From contig CAYNHT010000001.1 of assembly GCA_964397485.1 (NCBI GenBank), forward strand, positions 186,001-250,000: a stretch of DNA of 64,000 nt, written 5' to 3'. The translations under genes and the position numbers were made by a program. Source of the DNA: CAYNHT01 sp964397485. GTDB lineage: Bacteria > Bacillota_I > Bacilli_A > RF39 > UBA660. Position 1 is the stretch's first letter. Each line of letters starts with the position of its first letter. Under the pieces are notes generated by a model. The model was not told the DNA's origin. It did not search any database and was given only the letters and a program-made list of their open reading frames with translations. Positions 52,804-61,363 of this stretch are shown piece after piece.

Positions 52804-54045
52804 TTAATTAAAAACTTTTCGTTTAAGCCAATTTTTTCCCTCTACTAATCTTGTTACTATTAGTGATGATGATGAATCACCAACTACATTTAAACAAGTT
52901 GCTGGAGGATCTACTAGCCAACCTATTGTAGCAATTATCGGGAATGCTTCTAATGGAAATCCATATAAACTAACTATCAGCATCTCACCAATTAAACCAC
53001 CACCTGGAATACCTGACATAACAACCCCACTTAATACAGCTATTAAGATTGCGGTTAAATAAGTATCCATTCCAGTAAATGACATATTAAATATACCAAA
53101 TAGGAAAACTATTTTTAATATTGCTGCCATACTGCTACCTTCCATATGCATTGTTACACCAATTGGAAGGGTTACTTCTCTAACATTCTTAGGAACTCCC
53201 ATGTTTTTGGTTGCTTCTAAATTAGTTGGTAAAGTTGCTAAAGAACTTTGTGTTGCTACTGATGTGATAGTTGGTGGTAATATATTACGATAGAAAGTTT
53301 TTATTCCGTTTTTCCCACCTGCAAAATAAGCATATATTGTGTAAAATACAAAGAAATAAACTACACACAATACATAATATATAAGCATACTACGAGCATA
53401 ACTTCCTAGTAGTTCTGGTCCAAATTCACCAATCAGCGTTGCAAAATAGGCACATAACCCAATTGGAGCATAGTACATTATCAGATTGATAACTTTCATC
53501 ATTGTTTTTGATAATACTTCTAATCCTCGACTAACTGCATTTCCTTCTTTACCAATTAGACTTAAACTAAATCCAAAAATCATTGAAAATATAATAAGTG
53601 GCAACATGTTGCTACGGGATAAAAGATTTGAAAAATCTGTTACAGTTATTGCTTTAACGATTTGGGCACCAATATCCAGTTTTGCAACCTCTTCCCCTGC
53701 TTTCATTACTATTGAAGTATTCCCTACTGGATCTACTATTAATAGAGTTATTAACATTAAAACAGCTGCAATAGTACTGGTTATTGTAAATACTATGAAT
53801 AATGATTTTATAATTTTTCCTAATCTTTTCATATCTACCATATTAGCTACTGAACTGGATATTGTAAAAAATACTAGAGGAACAACAATTGTATACATCA
53901 TGTTTAAAAAGACATCACCAAATGGTTTTAGCACAACTGCGTCTTCTTTTAAAATAATACCAATAATGCTACCAATAATAATTGAACATAATAAGATAAT
54001 TGGAAATTGATAAGCTTTCAATCGCTTACCTTTAAAAAAACTCAT
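52804..54045 (-). CDS. Dicarboxylate/amino acid:cation symporter, DAACS family (413 aa)
   Basis: Sodium- or proton-coupled uptake of glutamate/aspartate or C4-dicarboxylates. Family features are the serine-rich hairpin SVATQSSLATLPTNLEATKNMG, VTMHMEGSSMAAILKIVF and the second hairpin GVVMSGIPGGGLIGEMLI, with VVGDSSSSLIVTRL near the end. About eight TM helices plus two re-entrant loops. Stands alone, convergent with glmS. Confidence 0.92.
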   Translation of the reverse strand: MSFFKGKRLKAYQFPIILLCSIIIGSIIGIILKEDAVVLKPFGDVFLNMMYTIVVPLVFFTISSSVANMVDMKRLGKIIKSLFIVFTITSTIAAVLMLITLLIVDPVGNTSIVMKAGEEVAKLDIGAQIVKAITVTDFSNLLSRSNMLPLIIFSMIFGFSLSLIGKEGNAVSRGLEVLSKTMMKVINLIMYYAPIGLCAYFATLIGEFGPELLGSYARSMLIYYVLCVVYFFVFYTIYAYFAGGKNGIKTFYRNILPPTITSVATQSSLATLPTNLEATKNMGVPKNVREVTLPIGVTMHMEGSSMAAILKIVFLFGIFNMSFTGMDTYLTAILIAVLSGVVMSGIPGGGLIGEMLIVSLYGFPLEAFPIIATIGWLVDPPATCLNVVGDSSSSLIVTRLVEGKNWLKRKVFN

Positions 54046-54099
54046 ATCATACCTCCTAGAATATTATATTTTTTCTAAGAAGATAATATGAGTTATTTT

Positions 54100-55290
54100 T
54101 TAAAAATTAAACATTAACCATTCTGGTTTGAATAACATTAATAATCCAATAAGGACCATAATTATTCCACCAATTAAATGGGAATATTTACTGTATTTAT
54201 TAGAAACTCCAGTTAATTTAAAAGTGAACATAGCAATACTAAATACGATAATATCATCAATTAAGAAAAATAATATATAAATTAAGATATAAGTCCAGTA
54301 TTGTAATGCGTTTAAATCATTAAGAGCCAATATCTGTGTAAATAATAAAGGCAGGCCTGCTGAACAAGCAAGTTCAACAATATTTACTGATACAGCTAAT
54401 GCCATAACGCCTAATAAAGCTAAAATAAAACTTTTTTGGGTTGTGAATTTTTTTATGCGGTCGATGATTTTTTTCCTTTTATTATCATCAACAACTTCAC
54501 ATCCAGTATCTTTTTTGATAGTCCTATAATAACTTCTTAAGTTAAAATATCCGCCACCTAATGCAACAAAAGCAATTAACATTTTAACCCATGAAATAGA
54601 GCTAATTGACATAGTTATTTTTAACCAAGCAACCATAAATAATAGATATATGAAAGCCGATGTAACTAAGAAAGTTAAACCTAAGGCCCACATTCTTTTT
54701 CTATCTTTCATTCCAAGGAGCATACTGATTAAAAATAGTAATACCCACATAGCACATGGATTAAACCCATCTATTGTTCCAATAACCATTGCTATAACAG
54801 GTAATGAAACAGACTTGGGGTCGATTTCACCCAAAAATGGTAAAGTTACAGGACCATCATTAGGATTATCATCGATTAATTCATCATCTGGTTTTATAGA
54901 CGTTCCTAATATTTCCCCAACAATATCACGATGTTTTTTATTTGAATATTCTTTTATAGATGCTTCAATCTGACTAGCAACATTATCATTATATCCAGTA
55001 TATGACCTAGCACCAATTACCGTAAAAGGCACATATGGATTTTCTGAATTTAATGTCTTTTTAACTTCCATCATTAAGTCATCATTTTCTTTATCGGAAA
55101 CTTCATATAAATATACATTTAAGTTATCATACTTCTTTTCCATTTTTTCTAAAAATTCTTTTTCTTTAGCACAGTGAGGACATGAATCTGAATAGAATAA
55201 ATACAAATTAACTTGTTCTTTTGCAAATGTTCCCACTGGACTGATCATGAAAAGAATAAATGTTATTATTAATAATTTTAAATATTTCAT
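54100..55290 (-). CDS. Thioredoxin-like / CcdA-DsbD-like fusion membrane protein (396 aa)
   Basis: An N-terminal signal segment (about residues 4-22) is followed by an extracytoplasmic thioredoxin/glutaredoxin-like domain with SDSCPHC (Cys37, Cys40). Next come a linker rich in Asp/Pro (about 130-150) and a six-TM CcdA/DsbD-type domain with GFNPCAMWVLL and ELACSAGLPLLF carrying the paired membrane cysteines. It should pass electrons from cytoplasmic thioredoxin across the membrane to an outside disulfide substrate. The ATG at 55290 has AAGGAG upstream; it begins two bases after the thioredoxin-like gene, its likely electron donor. Confidence 0.85.
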   Translation of the reverse strand: MKYLKLLIITFILFMISPVGTFAKEQVNLYLFYSDSCPHCAKEKEFLEKMEKKYDNLNVYLYEVSDKENDDLMMEVKKTLNSENPYVPFTVIGARSYTGYNDNVASQIEASIKEYSNKKHRDIVGEILGTSIKPDDELIDDNPNDGPVTLPFLGEIDPKSVSLPVIAMVIGTIDGFNPCAMWVLLFLISMLLGMKDRKRMWALGLTFLVTSAFIYLLFMVAWLKITMSISSISWVKMLIAFVALGGGYFNLRSYYRTIKKDTGCEVVDDNKRKKIIDRIKKFTTQKSFILALLGVMALAVSVNIVELACSAGLPLLFTQILALNDLNALQYWTYILIYILFFLIDDIIVFSIAMFTFKLTGVSNKYSKYSHLIGGIIMVLIGLLMLFKPEWLMFNF

Positions 55291-55291
55291 G

Positions 55292-55564
55292 TTACTCCTT
55301 TTTATATAAATCATCAATTGTATCAATGATTTGTTTTTTTGTTTTTTCACCTATCAAACGACTAACTTCGTTTTCATCTTCATCAAGTATAATCGCAACT
55401 GGCAATACTTTTCCTATATTCCATTTATTGACTTCTTCACTGTCAATATCATAATCATAATTTTCAACCATAATTTCTGGATATTCTTTTTCGATAACAT
55501 TCCAAATCGGTCTCATTACTAAACAACTTGGACACCATATAGCACCAAATTTTATTACTTTCAT
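55292..55564 (-). CDS. Small thioredoxin-family protein (90 aa)
   Basis: A minimal thioredoxin fold without a signal peptide: FGAIWCPSC (Cys11, Cys14), cis-Pro region GKVLPVAIILD and a C-terminal helix. The active site CPSC differs from the usual CGPC. Immediately upstream of the CcdA fusion gene, which points to an electron relay. Confidence 0.88.
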   Translation of the reverse strand: MKVIKFGAIWCPSCLVMRPIWNVIEKEYPEIMVENYDYDIDSEEVNKWNIGKVLPVAIILDEDENEVSRLIGEKTKKQIIDTIDDLYKKE

Positions 55565-55568
55565 CTAA

Positions 55569-56219
55569 TCACTCCTTTTCATCAATTACAAGCCCTAGTA
55601 AACTAACTAATGTAATTGCTTGTTCGCGACTTACTATAGCCCCTTGTAATTCCTGTCCTGATATTTTTAAACCACTAATGTTACAAGTGCTTAAATTTAT
55701 ATCTTTAAGAGGTGTATGTAATAATTCAACATTTTCAAAATTGCAGTCATTAAAAGTAGTAAAACTAAGTTGAGATTCTATAATACTAGCATCTTTTAAA
55801 TCAGTATTAACCATTTTTAATTTTTTCATTTTACAATTTGATAAATTAATATATTTACTATTACAGTTGTCAAACAAAACATTTTGAAAAATTGATCCAC
55901 TCAAATCAGATCCCATTAGTCTACAATTTTTAAATTGACAACGGTATATTGTACTACCACTTAAATCTAAATTAGATAAATCGCAATGTTCAAAGATAAC
56001 ATCAATAAAACTTGTTTGTAGCAAAGCAGAATTAAAAAATTCAATATTTTTTAGAATACAACTGTTAAATTCAATTTTTCTTTTACTCACATCAGCAAAT
56101 GAAACATCTTGAATAACCATATCCTGAATAATTACCTCATCTTCATCAATCATATCTTTATGAAAATCATTATATAAAGTGTGGCTTAATTTTGGTTCAA
56201 TTAAAGATAATTTTTGCAA
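55569..56219 (-). CDS. Pentapeptide-repeat protein (216 aa)
   Basis: Tandem A(D/N)LXX-like repeats through about residues 35-185, for example CDLSNLDLSGS, CRLMGSDLSGS and CNSKYINLSNCKMKKL. They should form a right-handed quadrilateral beta helix. Some such proteins (Qnr, MfpA) protect DNA gyrase; no feature here proves that. Between the cysteine desulfurase and thioredoxin genes, closely packed with both. Confidence 0.9.
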   Translation of the reverse strand: MQKLSLIEPKLSHTLYNDFHKDMIDEDEVIIQDMVIQDVSFADVSKRKIEFNSCILKNIEFFNSALLQTSFIDVIFEHCDLSNLDLSGSTIYRCQFKNCRLMGSDLSGSIFQNVLFDNCNSKYINLSNCKMKKLKMVNTDLKDASIIESQLSFTTFNDCNFENVELLHTPLKDINLSTCNISGLKISGQELQGAIVSREQAITLVSLLGLVIDEKE

Positions 56220-57344
56220 TTACTTTAACCTCAAATTATTATAACATACTTCAAAGTATTTTAAGAATGTATCTAGTTCTTCTTTTGTTGTAAGATATGA
56301 CAAGCTTATTCTTAAACTTGAAGACGCTCTTTTTTCATCTTTTGTTAAAGCTAAAACTGATTTTGAAAGCGATTTTTCACTAGAACAGGCACTTTGAGTA
56401 GATATATATATATCAAATTCTTCTAAAGCATGGAGGAATGTTTCTGGTTTAATTCCCATCACACTAAAGTTTAAGATGTGTGGAATGCAATATTCATTAC
56501 TATTTATTGCAACCCCTTCAAATTTTAGTAATTCTTGTTTTATATATTTATTTAACTCTAAAACTTTGTTATAATTAACATCAATATTTTCAGACACTAA
56601 CCTTAAGGCTTTTGCCATTGAAACAATAAGTGCTAAAGCTGGTGTACCACTTCTAAAAACAGTAGTGCTCTTACCACCATGAATAAGTGGATCTACAGCA
56701 ATCTTCTCTTTTTTCACAAGTAGACCGATTCCTTTTAGTCCATAAAATTTGTGGGCATCAAGGCTTGCTAAATCTATATTTGTAAGAGGAACGTCAACTT
56801 TACCAATGTTTTGCGTCATATCGACATGGAAAAAACATTTTGGATATTGCTTCAATAACTCACCTATTTGCTCAATTGGTTGCAATATACCTAGTTCACT
56901 ATTTACAGAATTTATTGTAACTAGAATAGTAGTATCTTTTATTAATGATTTTAAATGATCTATATCAATTAAACCATTGTCATCAATATTAACAAAATCA
57001 ACTTCAAATCCTTGTTCTTGCAAAAAATTTAGTGGACCATAAACAGATGAATGCTCCAATGATGTTGTTATAATATGGTTCCCACGATTTTTATATTTTA
57101 GTGCAATTCCTTTGATTGCTAAATTATTAGATTCAGATGCGCAACTTGTATAAATAATTTCTGTTTCTTTTACTTTAAGAATATCAGAAATTTGTTTAGT
57201 GGCACTACTAATCAATTCTCTAGCATCTGTTCCTAATTTATGTAATGAATTAGGGTTCCCTATAAAGTTTGTGCAAGCTTTATTAAATGAATCTAAAACA
57301 TCTTTATTAACAGGCGTTGTCGCCGAATAATCTAAATAAATCAT
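56220..57344 (-). CDS. Cysteine desulfurase, NifS/IscS type (374 aa)
   Basis: PLP enzyme releasing sulfur from cysteine. Seen are YLDYSATTPVNKDV at the start, TSLEHSSVYGPL, the PLP lysine in SLDAHKFYGLKGIG and the active-site loop STQSACSSEKSLS with the sulfur-carrying Cys. The ATG at 57344 is preceded by GGGTGAG; the longer frame includes the promoter. Which pathway it feeds (tRNA thiolation, Fe-S clusters) is not shown by its neighbours. Confidence 0.92.
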   Translation of the reverse strand: MIYLDYSATTPVNKDVLDSFNKACTNFIGNPNSLHKLGTDARELISSATKQISDILKVKETEIIYTSCASESNNLAIKGIALKYKNRGNHIITTSLEHSSVYGPLNFLQEQGFEVDFVNIDDNGLIDIDHLKSLIKDTTILVTINSVNSELGILQPIEQIGELLKQYPKCFFHVDMTQNIGKVDVPLTNIDLASLDAHKFYGLKGIGLLVKKEKIAVDPLIHGGKSTTVFRSGTPALALIVSMAKALRLVSENIDVNYNKVLELNKYIKQELLKFEGVAINSNEYCIPHILNFSVMGIKPETFLHALEEFDIYISTQSACSSEKSLSKSVLALTKDEKRASSSLRISLSYLTTKEELDTFLKYFEVCYNNLRLK

Positions 57345-57360
57345 AATCTCACCCATACCC

Positions 57361-57389
57361 ATTATAGCACTTATTAAAATTGTAAACAA
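57361..57389 (-). promoter_or_regulatory. Promoter of the desulfurase operon
   Basis: Minus-strand TTGTTT (57389-57384) and TATAAT (57366-57361), 17-base spacer. Confidence 0.75.
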
Positions 57390-57423
57390 TCATATAAAAA
57401 GAAAAAAGCTAAAACTTTCTTCT

Positions 57424-57867
57424 TTATAAACTACTTAATCGTTCTTTTATTATCTTGCTGACAACACCCATATCAGCTTTACCTTTTAAAATAGGAGTGA
57501 CATATCCCATAATTTTTCCCATATCTGTTGGTGCAGTTGGATTCATTTTTAAGAACGCTTCTTCGACTACTTTAATAATTTCTTCTTCACCCATTTGCTC
57601 AGGCATATATCTACTAATAATCTCTATTTCCTTATTTGTTTGTTCAATCAAGTCAGTACGATTTCCCTTTTCAAATTCAGAAATCGACTCTTTTCTCGTC
57701 TTAATTTGTTTAGCTATGATACTAATAATTTCTTCATCATTAAGTTCTCTTTTTTTATTTATCTCTTCTAGTTGTATAGCCCCTTTGATCATTCTAATTA
57801 CTGATAAAAGTTCCTTATCTTTATTTCTCATTGCAGCAGTTAAATCATTTAATATTTGTTCACGCAT
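57424..57867 (-). CDS. yqeY: GatB/YqeY domain-containing protein (147 aa)
   Basis: A stand-alone YqeY protein with LNDLTAAMRNKDKELLSVIRM, RYMPEQMGEEEI and MGKIMGYVTPILKGKADMG, the usual family motifs. Related to the tail domain of GatB that touches tRNA; its role is not settled. It follows rpsU, as commonly seen in Firmicutes, but with a terminator between. Confidence 0.92.
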   Translation of the reverse strand: MREQILNDLTAAMRNKDKELLSVIRMIKGAIQLEEINKKRELNDEEIISIIAKQIKTRKESISEFEKGNRTDLIEQTNKEIEIISRYMPEQMGEEEIIKVVEEAFLKMNPTAPTDMGKIMGYVTPILKGKADMGVVSKIIKERLSSL

Positions 57868-57890
57868 TATATCTCACCTTTCTTTTATAT

Positions 57891-57911
57891 AAAAAGAGTC
57901 TTATAGACTCC
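57891..57911 (-). terminator. Terminator/attenuator between rpsU and yqeY
   Basis: Minus-strand GAGTCT-3 nt-AGACTC followed by TTTTT directly after the rpsU stop. Confidence 0.85.
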
Positions 57912-58103
57912 TTAGTTATAGTTTTTCTCACGCTTATGAGTATTTTTAATAGCTTCTTTTTTAGCTAATCTCTTCTTTACCCCTGGTTTGCTATAATGTT
58001 CTCTTTCTTTTACTTCTTTTAGGAGGCCATTTTTAACAACTTTTTGCTTAAAATTTCTTAGTGCTCCATCAACATTACCATTTCTGACGATCACCTTTGT
58101 CAT
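57912..58103 (-). CDS. rpsU: 30S ribosomal protein S21 (63 aa)
   Basis: Starts MTKVIVRNGNVDGALRNFKQ and ends in a Lys/Arg-rich helix (KPGVKKRLAKKEAIKN), the standard S21 pattern. Preceded by GGGAGGG. Confidence 0.97.
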   Translation of the reverse strand: MTKVIVRNGNVDGALRNFKQKVVKNGLLKEVKEREHYSKPGVKKRLAKKEAIKNTHKREKNYN

Positions 58104-58131
58104 CTAAATCCCTCCCTTCTTAACTAGACAT

Positions 58132-58160
58132 ATTATATCACTTAATAAATTAAAGTACAA
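58132..58160 (-). promoter_or_regulatory. rpsU promoter
   Basis: Minus-strand TTGTAC (58160-58155) and TATAAT (58137-58132), 17-base spacer. Confidence 0.85.
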
Positions 58161-58190
58161 CTAAAAAATCACATTTTTTGTACAATTTTG

Positions 58191-58216
58191 CGAAAAAAGA
58201 AGCCATAAAGCTTCTT
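58191..58216 (-). terminator. Terminator of the bacteriocin operon
   Basis: Minus-strand AAGAAGC-6 nt-GCTTCTT followed by T residues, ten bases after the last small frame. Confidence 0.9.
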
Positions 58217-58225
58217 GCAATCCTT

Positions 58226-58405
58226 TTAAAAACATAGTTTTTTTTCTATTACATACCTAATTATGGTCCCAAAATAGATTCCTAAATTGAATATAAAGCG
58301 AAATGCTATGTCCACTATAGGTATTATTAGTGGAAGTAATAAAATAAATACTACTATTAAAATAACCTTTTTTTTATTGCCTAAAAATCTTTTTATAGTG
58401 GGCAT
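58226..58405 (-). CDS. Candidate bacteriocin immunity protein, small hydrophobic (59 aa)
   Basis: Frame from ATG 58405 to TAA 58226, overlapping the 55-aa peptide gene by 13 bases, which suggests translational coupling. A basic start (MPTIKRFLGNKKKV) precedes one strong TM helix (VILIVVFILLLPLIIPIV) and a tail RFIFNLGIYFGTIIRYVIEK ending CF. It has no double-glycine leader. A small membrane protein next to bacteriocin genes usually gives self-protection. The tail aligns with the tail of the 55-aa peptide: G-x3-G, then IR-x-V-x-(D/E)K-x2-C. Immunity is inference. Confidence 0.75.
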   Translation of the reverse strand: MPTIKRFLGNKKKVILIVVFILLLPLIIPIVDIAFRFIFNLGIYFGTIIRYVIEKKLCF

Positions 58406-58560
58406 ATACTCTTATCTACCACTCTTCTAATAGCAGAACCTAAACTACGTCCTACTTCTAATAACGAGTTTATTCCTCTTACAAATGAGTTAATTAGAGT
58501 ACCAGATATATTTATTCCACCTTCTATTTCAAATAAATTCTTATTTTCAATTACAGTCAT
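58393..58560 (-). CDS. Class II bacteriocin-like peptide precursor 2 (55 aa)
   Basis: ATG 58560 with AAGGAGGA upstream, TAA at 58393. The leader MTVIENKNLFEIEGG is a classical double-glycine leader of 15 residues, with the hydrophobic/acidic pattern recognised by C39 peptidases. The mature part (40 aa) has a hydrophobic helix and VGRSLGSAIRRVVDKSICPL, including a GxxxG motif (GRSLG) and one Cys. Located between the other precursor and the candidate immunity gene; probably one half of a two-peptide bacteriocin. Confidence 0.88.
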   Translation of the reverse strand: MTVIENKNLFEIEGGINISGTLINSFVRGINSLLEVGRSLGSAIRRVVDKSICPL

Positions 58561-58572
58561 TTTTCCTCCTTA

Positions 58573-58713
58573 TTAATTACATTTTAATGGTCTTGTATAG
58601 CCATCTATCACACCGATTATAAATACTATTCCGGCTACAATTAAACAGCCTATTCCTAAACTTATTGCTCCACCATTTACCCCAATAAGTTCATCTTTTG
58701 TTAGTTCATACAT
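58573..58713 (-). CDS. Class II bacteriocin-like peptide precursor 1 (46 aa)
   Basis: The ATG at 58713 shares a base with the stop of the accessory-protein gene (TAATG), and the frame ends at 58573. The leader MYELTKDELIGVNGG ends in Gly-Gly after 15 residues. The mature part (31 aa) is very hydrophobic, AISLGIGCLIVAGIVFIIG, and ends VIDGYTRPLKCN. Two cysteines could form a disulfide. The tail recalls lactobin A/cerein 7B-type class IIb peptides, from memory only. Expected to be exported and matured by the C39 transporter upstream. Confidence 0.88.
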   Translation of the reverse strand: MYELTKDELIGVNGGAISLGIGCLIVAGIVFIIGVIDGYTRPLKCN

Positions 58714-59171
58714 TAACTCAACTCCTTTTTAATTTTCTCGATTATTTTATTCATAAAAGTTACTTTGGGTTTTTTAAATCTTAATTCAACTAAATTACTA
58801 TTAATCATCGATTGTTCATTAGTCAAGCAATCAATAACTACCTCATATACCTCTGTACCTGGTTCTATATGATAATAATCATCGCTAATAGATATAATTT
58901 TATAATCTATTTTATCATTATCAATTACTAATTCATTATTATAAAAATTAACGATCTTATCTGCCTCAATATATAACTTAACATAAAAACCTTCTTCCTG
59001 TTTTACAACTGTACCAACATAGTATAAATACTCATTATATTTGTAAAAAATGCTGATAAACAAAAATATTACTATCGCAGATATTATTATTGTTATCCAA
59101 GATACAATCTTTGATGGAGTTTTTCTCTCTAATATAATAGATGAATTATTAAAAACATCTATTTTATTCAT
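58713..59171 (-). CDS. HlyD-like accessory protein of bacteriocin export (152 aa)
   Basis: One N-terminal TM helix (WITIIISAIVIFLFISIFY, about residues 24-42) followed by a beta-rich extracytoplasmic domain including GTVVKQEEGFYVKLYIEADK and GTEVYEVVID, like the barrel part of membrane-fusion proteins. At 152 aa it lacks the long coiled coil of true HlyD proteins. It overlaps the transporter gene by 8 bases and the first peptide gene by one base, so it clearly belongs to this operon. Confidence 0.8.
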   Translation of the reverse strand: MNKIDVFNNSSIILERKTPSKIVSWITIIISAIVIFLFISIFYKYNEYLYYVGTVVKQEEGFYVKLYIEADKIVNFYNNELVIDNDKIDYKIISISDDYYHIEPGTEVYEVVIDCLTNEQSMINSNLVELRFKKPKVTFMNKIIEKIKKELS

Positions 59172-61257
59172 TGCGACATATTATCCTTTCAATTTTTCCA
59201 TTTTTCAACTCCACTAATTTATCGTATAAGTCCATATTTTCTAAACGATGTGAGACAATTATAATTGTCTTATTCTTATATTTTGAAAATATACTCTTTA
59301 ATATTTTTCTTTCTAGATTTATATCTACTTGATTTAATCCTTCGTCTATTAATAATAAATTAAATGGCTTTAACAAAGTTCTAGCTAATATAATTCTTTG
59401 TTTTTCACCACCCGATATATTAAATCCATTTTCTTCAATCAACATTTTATAACCTAAACTATTATTTCTCACTATCTCATCCACACAACAAATTTTTGCT
59501 GTCAATAACACTTTGCTTTCATCATAAGACCCACTAACTATCAAATTATTATATAAACTATCATTAAAAAGAATCTCCTTTTGCGATATATAACTTACTT
59601 GTTCTTTATAACAATCACTACTATATTCATTTATATCGATATCATTAATAATAATTTGATTGCGTTTTGTTTTGTAATAACCTTTCAAAATTTTTAACAA
59701 GGTACTTTTCCCACATCCGCTATTACCTGTTATCATAACCTTATCACCATCATTTATCTTTAAATTTATATCTTTTAATACATGATCACGATCATTATAT
59801 GTATAGTTTAGTTTATCAAAGACTATATTTCCATTTATCTTGGTATTAACAATACCAGTTTCATTTTTTGAATAGAACAGTTCTAATACTCTTTTTAATG
59901 CACTTTTCGCTTGATTAATATTTATATCTAAATCGGTGATGTTACGTATTGGTTCTAGAAAATATGATAGTAAAGCATTAAAAGTTAGCAGTTCTCCAAA
60001 TGTTATTTTTTTGTCAACAACTAAAATACACCCTAAAAATATGATAAAAATGAAACCTAAATTATGGATTATTTCTTTTAATAAGTACTGATAATTATAA
60101 TAGTTCTCAAACTTGAATAAATCGCGTAATAAGCCAACATACTTTTTTTCAAATCTAGAGGTTATTTTGTTTTCAATGTTTAGTCCTTTTACCGTTTCAA
60201 AACCACTTATACTTTCAACCATATATGAAGTAACCTCTGCTTTTTTTTGTTGGCATTTTTTAATGTACTTACTGAATATAGGTTTAAAAAATATGATGTT
60301 TGAACAATATAATAGAAATATTATTATAGAAATAAAGAATAATGTATTACTTATAAAATATAAGAAGATAAATGAAAATATGGTTAGTGGTAAATCTACA
60401 AACAGTGAAAGAGCTACTTTGCTTATCATATTTCTTACTAAATTTAAATCACTAATTCTTTCTACAATTTCACCTGTTGTTCTGTTGCAATAATAATGAT
60501 ACGGAAGTGAGACTATTTGTTTAAATGCTTGATTAGTTAGCTCGAGGTCTATTTTTTGATTTATATATATGAGTAGTTTATTTCTGAAAAAATCTGATAT
60601 GATTTTAAGTATATAGAGATTAAGAAAGATGACAAATATATATACTAAACTACTTTTAGAATTTGTTAATGTAATACTATCTAGCATGTACTTTAAGAAA
60701 AATGAAGTTAAAATAGAAAACCCGGTTACTATAATCGATAACCAAAGTGTCGATAATATTAGATTCTTACTTGTTTTGATAGTGTTTTTAATAAAACTTG
60801 CTATAGATACCTCTGACTTATATGTCGGAATTTTTTGGATTGGATAAAGGAAAATAAACACATTACTCCATATTTTATCGAATTCAGTAAAAGATAATTT
60901 TTTAATTTTGTTAGCTGGATCAGCAATTAACATCTGTTTTTTAGTAAAGTTGATTTCATATATAACTATGTAATGCTTGTACGAATCATTTATTATGACA
61001 TGAGCAATACAAGGTAAAACCATATTTTCTTTATTAATATCATTTATATGACACTTTATACCTTTAGCTTCAAAGCCAACTTTTTTAGCAGTATCTATTA
61101 GATGATAGGCAGTTGTACCATTTTTGCTCGTCTTTGTCATATCTCGTAACTCATTTAAACTAATATAACCTTTATAATATTTTATAATCATTAACAATGA
61201 TGAGCAACCACAATCTTTTATTCCCTCTTGATTAATAAATGGATATTTTTTAAACAA
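59164..61257 (-). CDS. C39-peptidase bacteriocin ABC exporter (697 aa)
   Basis: Cleaves double-glycine leaders and exports the mature peptides. The N-terminal C39 domain has Gln10, Cys16 (QEGIKDCGCSS), His95 (SYKHYIVIYE) and Asp113 (IADPA), all the catalytic residues. Six TM helices span about residues 155-440. The ATPase domain has GNSGCGKSTLLK, the signature ISGGEKQRIILARTL, Walker B LLLIDEG and IVSHRLE. Preceded by AAGGAGG. First gene of the bacteriocin operon and translationally linked to the accessory protein. Confidence 0.95.
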   Translation of the reverse strand: MFKKYPFINQEGIKDCGCSSLLMIIKYYKGYISLNELRDMTKTSKNGTTAYHLIDTAKKVGFEAKGIKCHINDINKENMVLPCIAHVIINDSYKHYIVIYEINFTKKQMLIADPANKIKKLSFTEFDKIWSNVFIFLYPIQKIPTYKSEVSIASFIKNTIKTSKNLILSTLWLSIIVTGFSILTSFFLKYMLDSITLTNSKSSLVYIFVIFLNLYILKIISDFFRNKLLIYINQKIDLELTNQAFKQIVSLPYHYYCNRTTGEIVERISDLNLVRNMISKVALSLFVDLPLTIFSFIFLYFISNTLFFISIIIFLLYCSNIIFFKPIFSKYIKKCQQKKAEVTSYMVESISGFETVKGLNIENKITSRFEKKYVGLLRDLFKFENYYNYQYLLKEIIHNLGFIFIIFLGCILVVDKKITFGELLTFNALLSYFLEPIRNITDLDININQAKSALKRVLELFYSKNETGIVNTKINGNIVFDKLNYTYNDRDHVLKDINLKINDGDKVMITGNSGCGKSTLLKILKGYYKTKRNQIIINDIDINEYSSDCYKEQVSYISQKEILFNDSLYNNLIVSGSYDESKVLLTAKICCVDEIVRNNSLGYKMLIEENGFNISGGEKQRIILARTLLKPFNLLLIDEGLNQVDINLERKILKSIFSKYKNKTIIIVSHRLENMDLYDKLVELKNGKIERIICRNE

Positions 61258-61289
61258 CTTCTCACCTCCTTACTAATAACATACTAAGA

Positions 61290-61330
61290 AAATGTCTAGA
61301 TTCCTGCCAAATAAAAAAATATAGACATCT
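61290..61330 (-). promoter_or_regulatory. Hairpin and possible promoter in the bacteriocin-operon leader
   Basis: Minus-strand arms ATGTCTA (61328-61322) and TAGACAT (61298-61292) enclose a 23-base loop that contains seven T. TTGGCA within the loop could serve as a -35 with a TAGTAT 18 bases later. It could equally be a weak terminator for the serine hydrolase gene. Confidence 0.4.
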
Positions 61331-61363
61331 TTTATATCCATATTTATTTTATTATATATTTGA

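Noticed and set aside
55569..56219. Qnr-type quinolone resistance
   Set aside because: Pentapeptide repeats alone do not show gyrase protection; no Qnr-specific loops were recognised.
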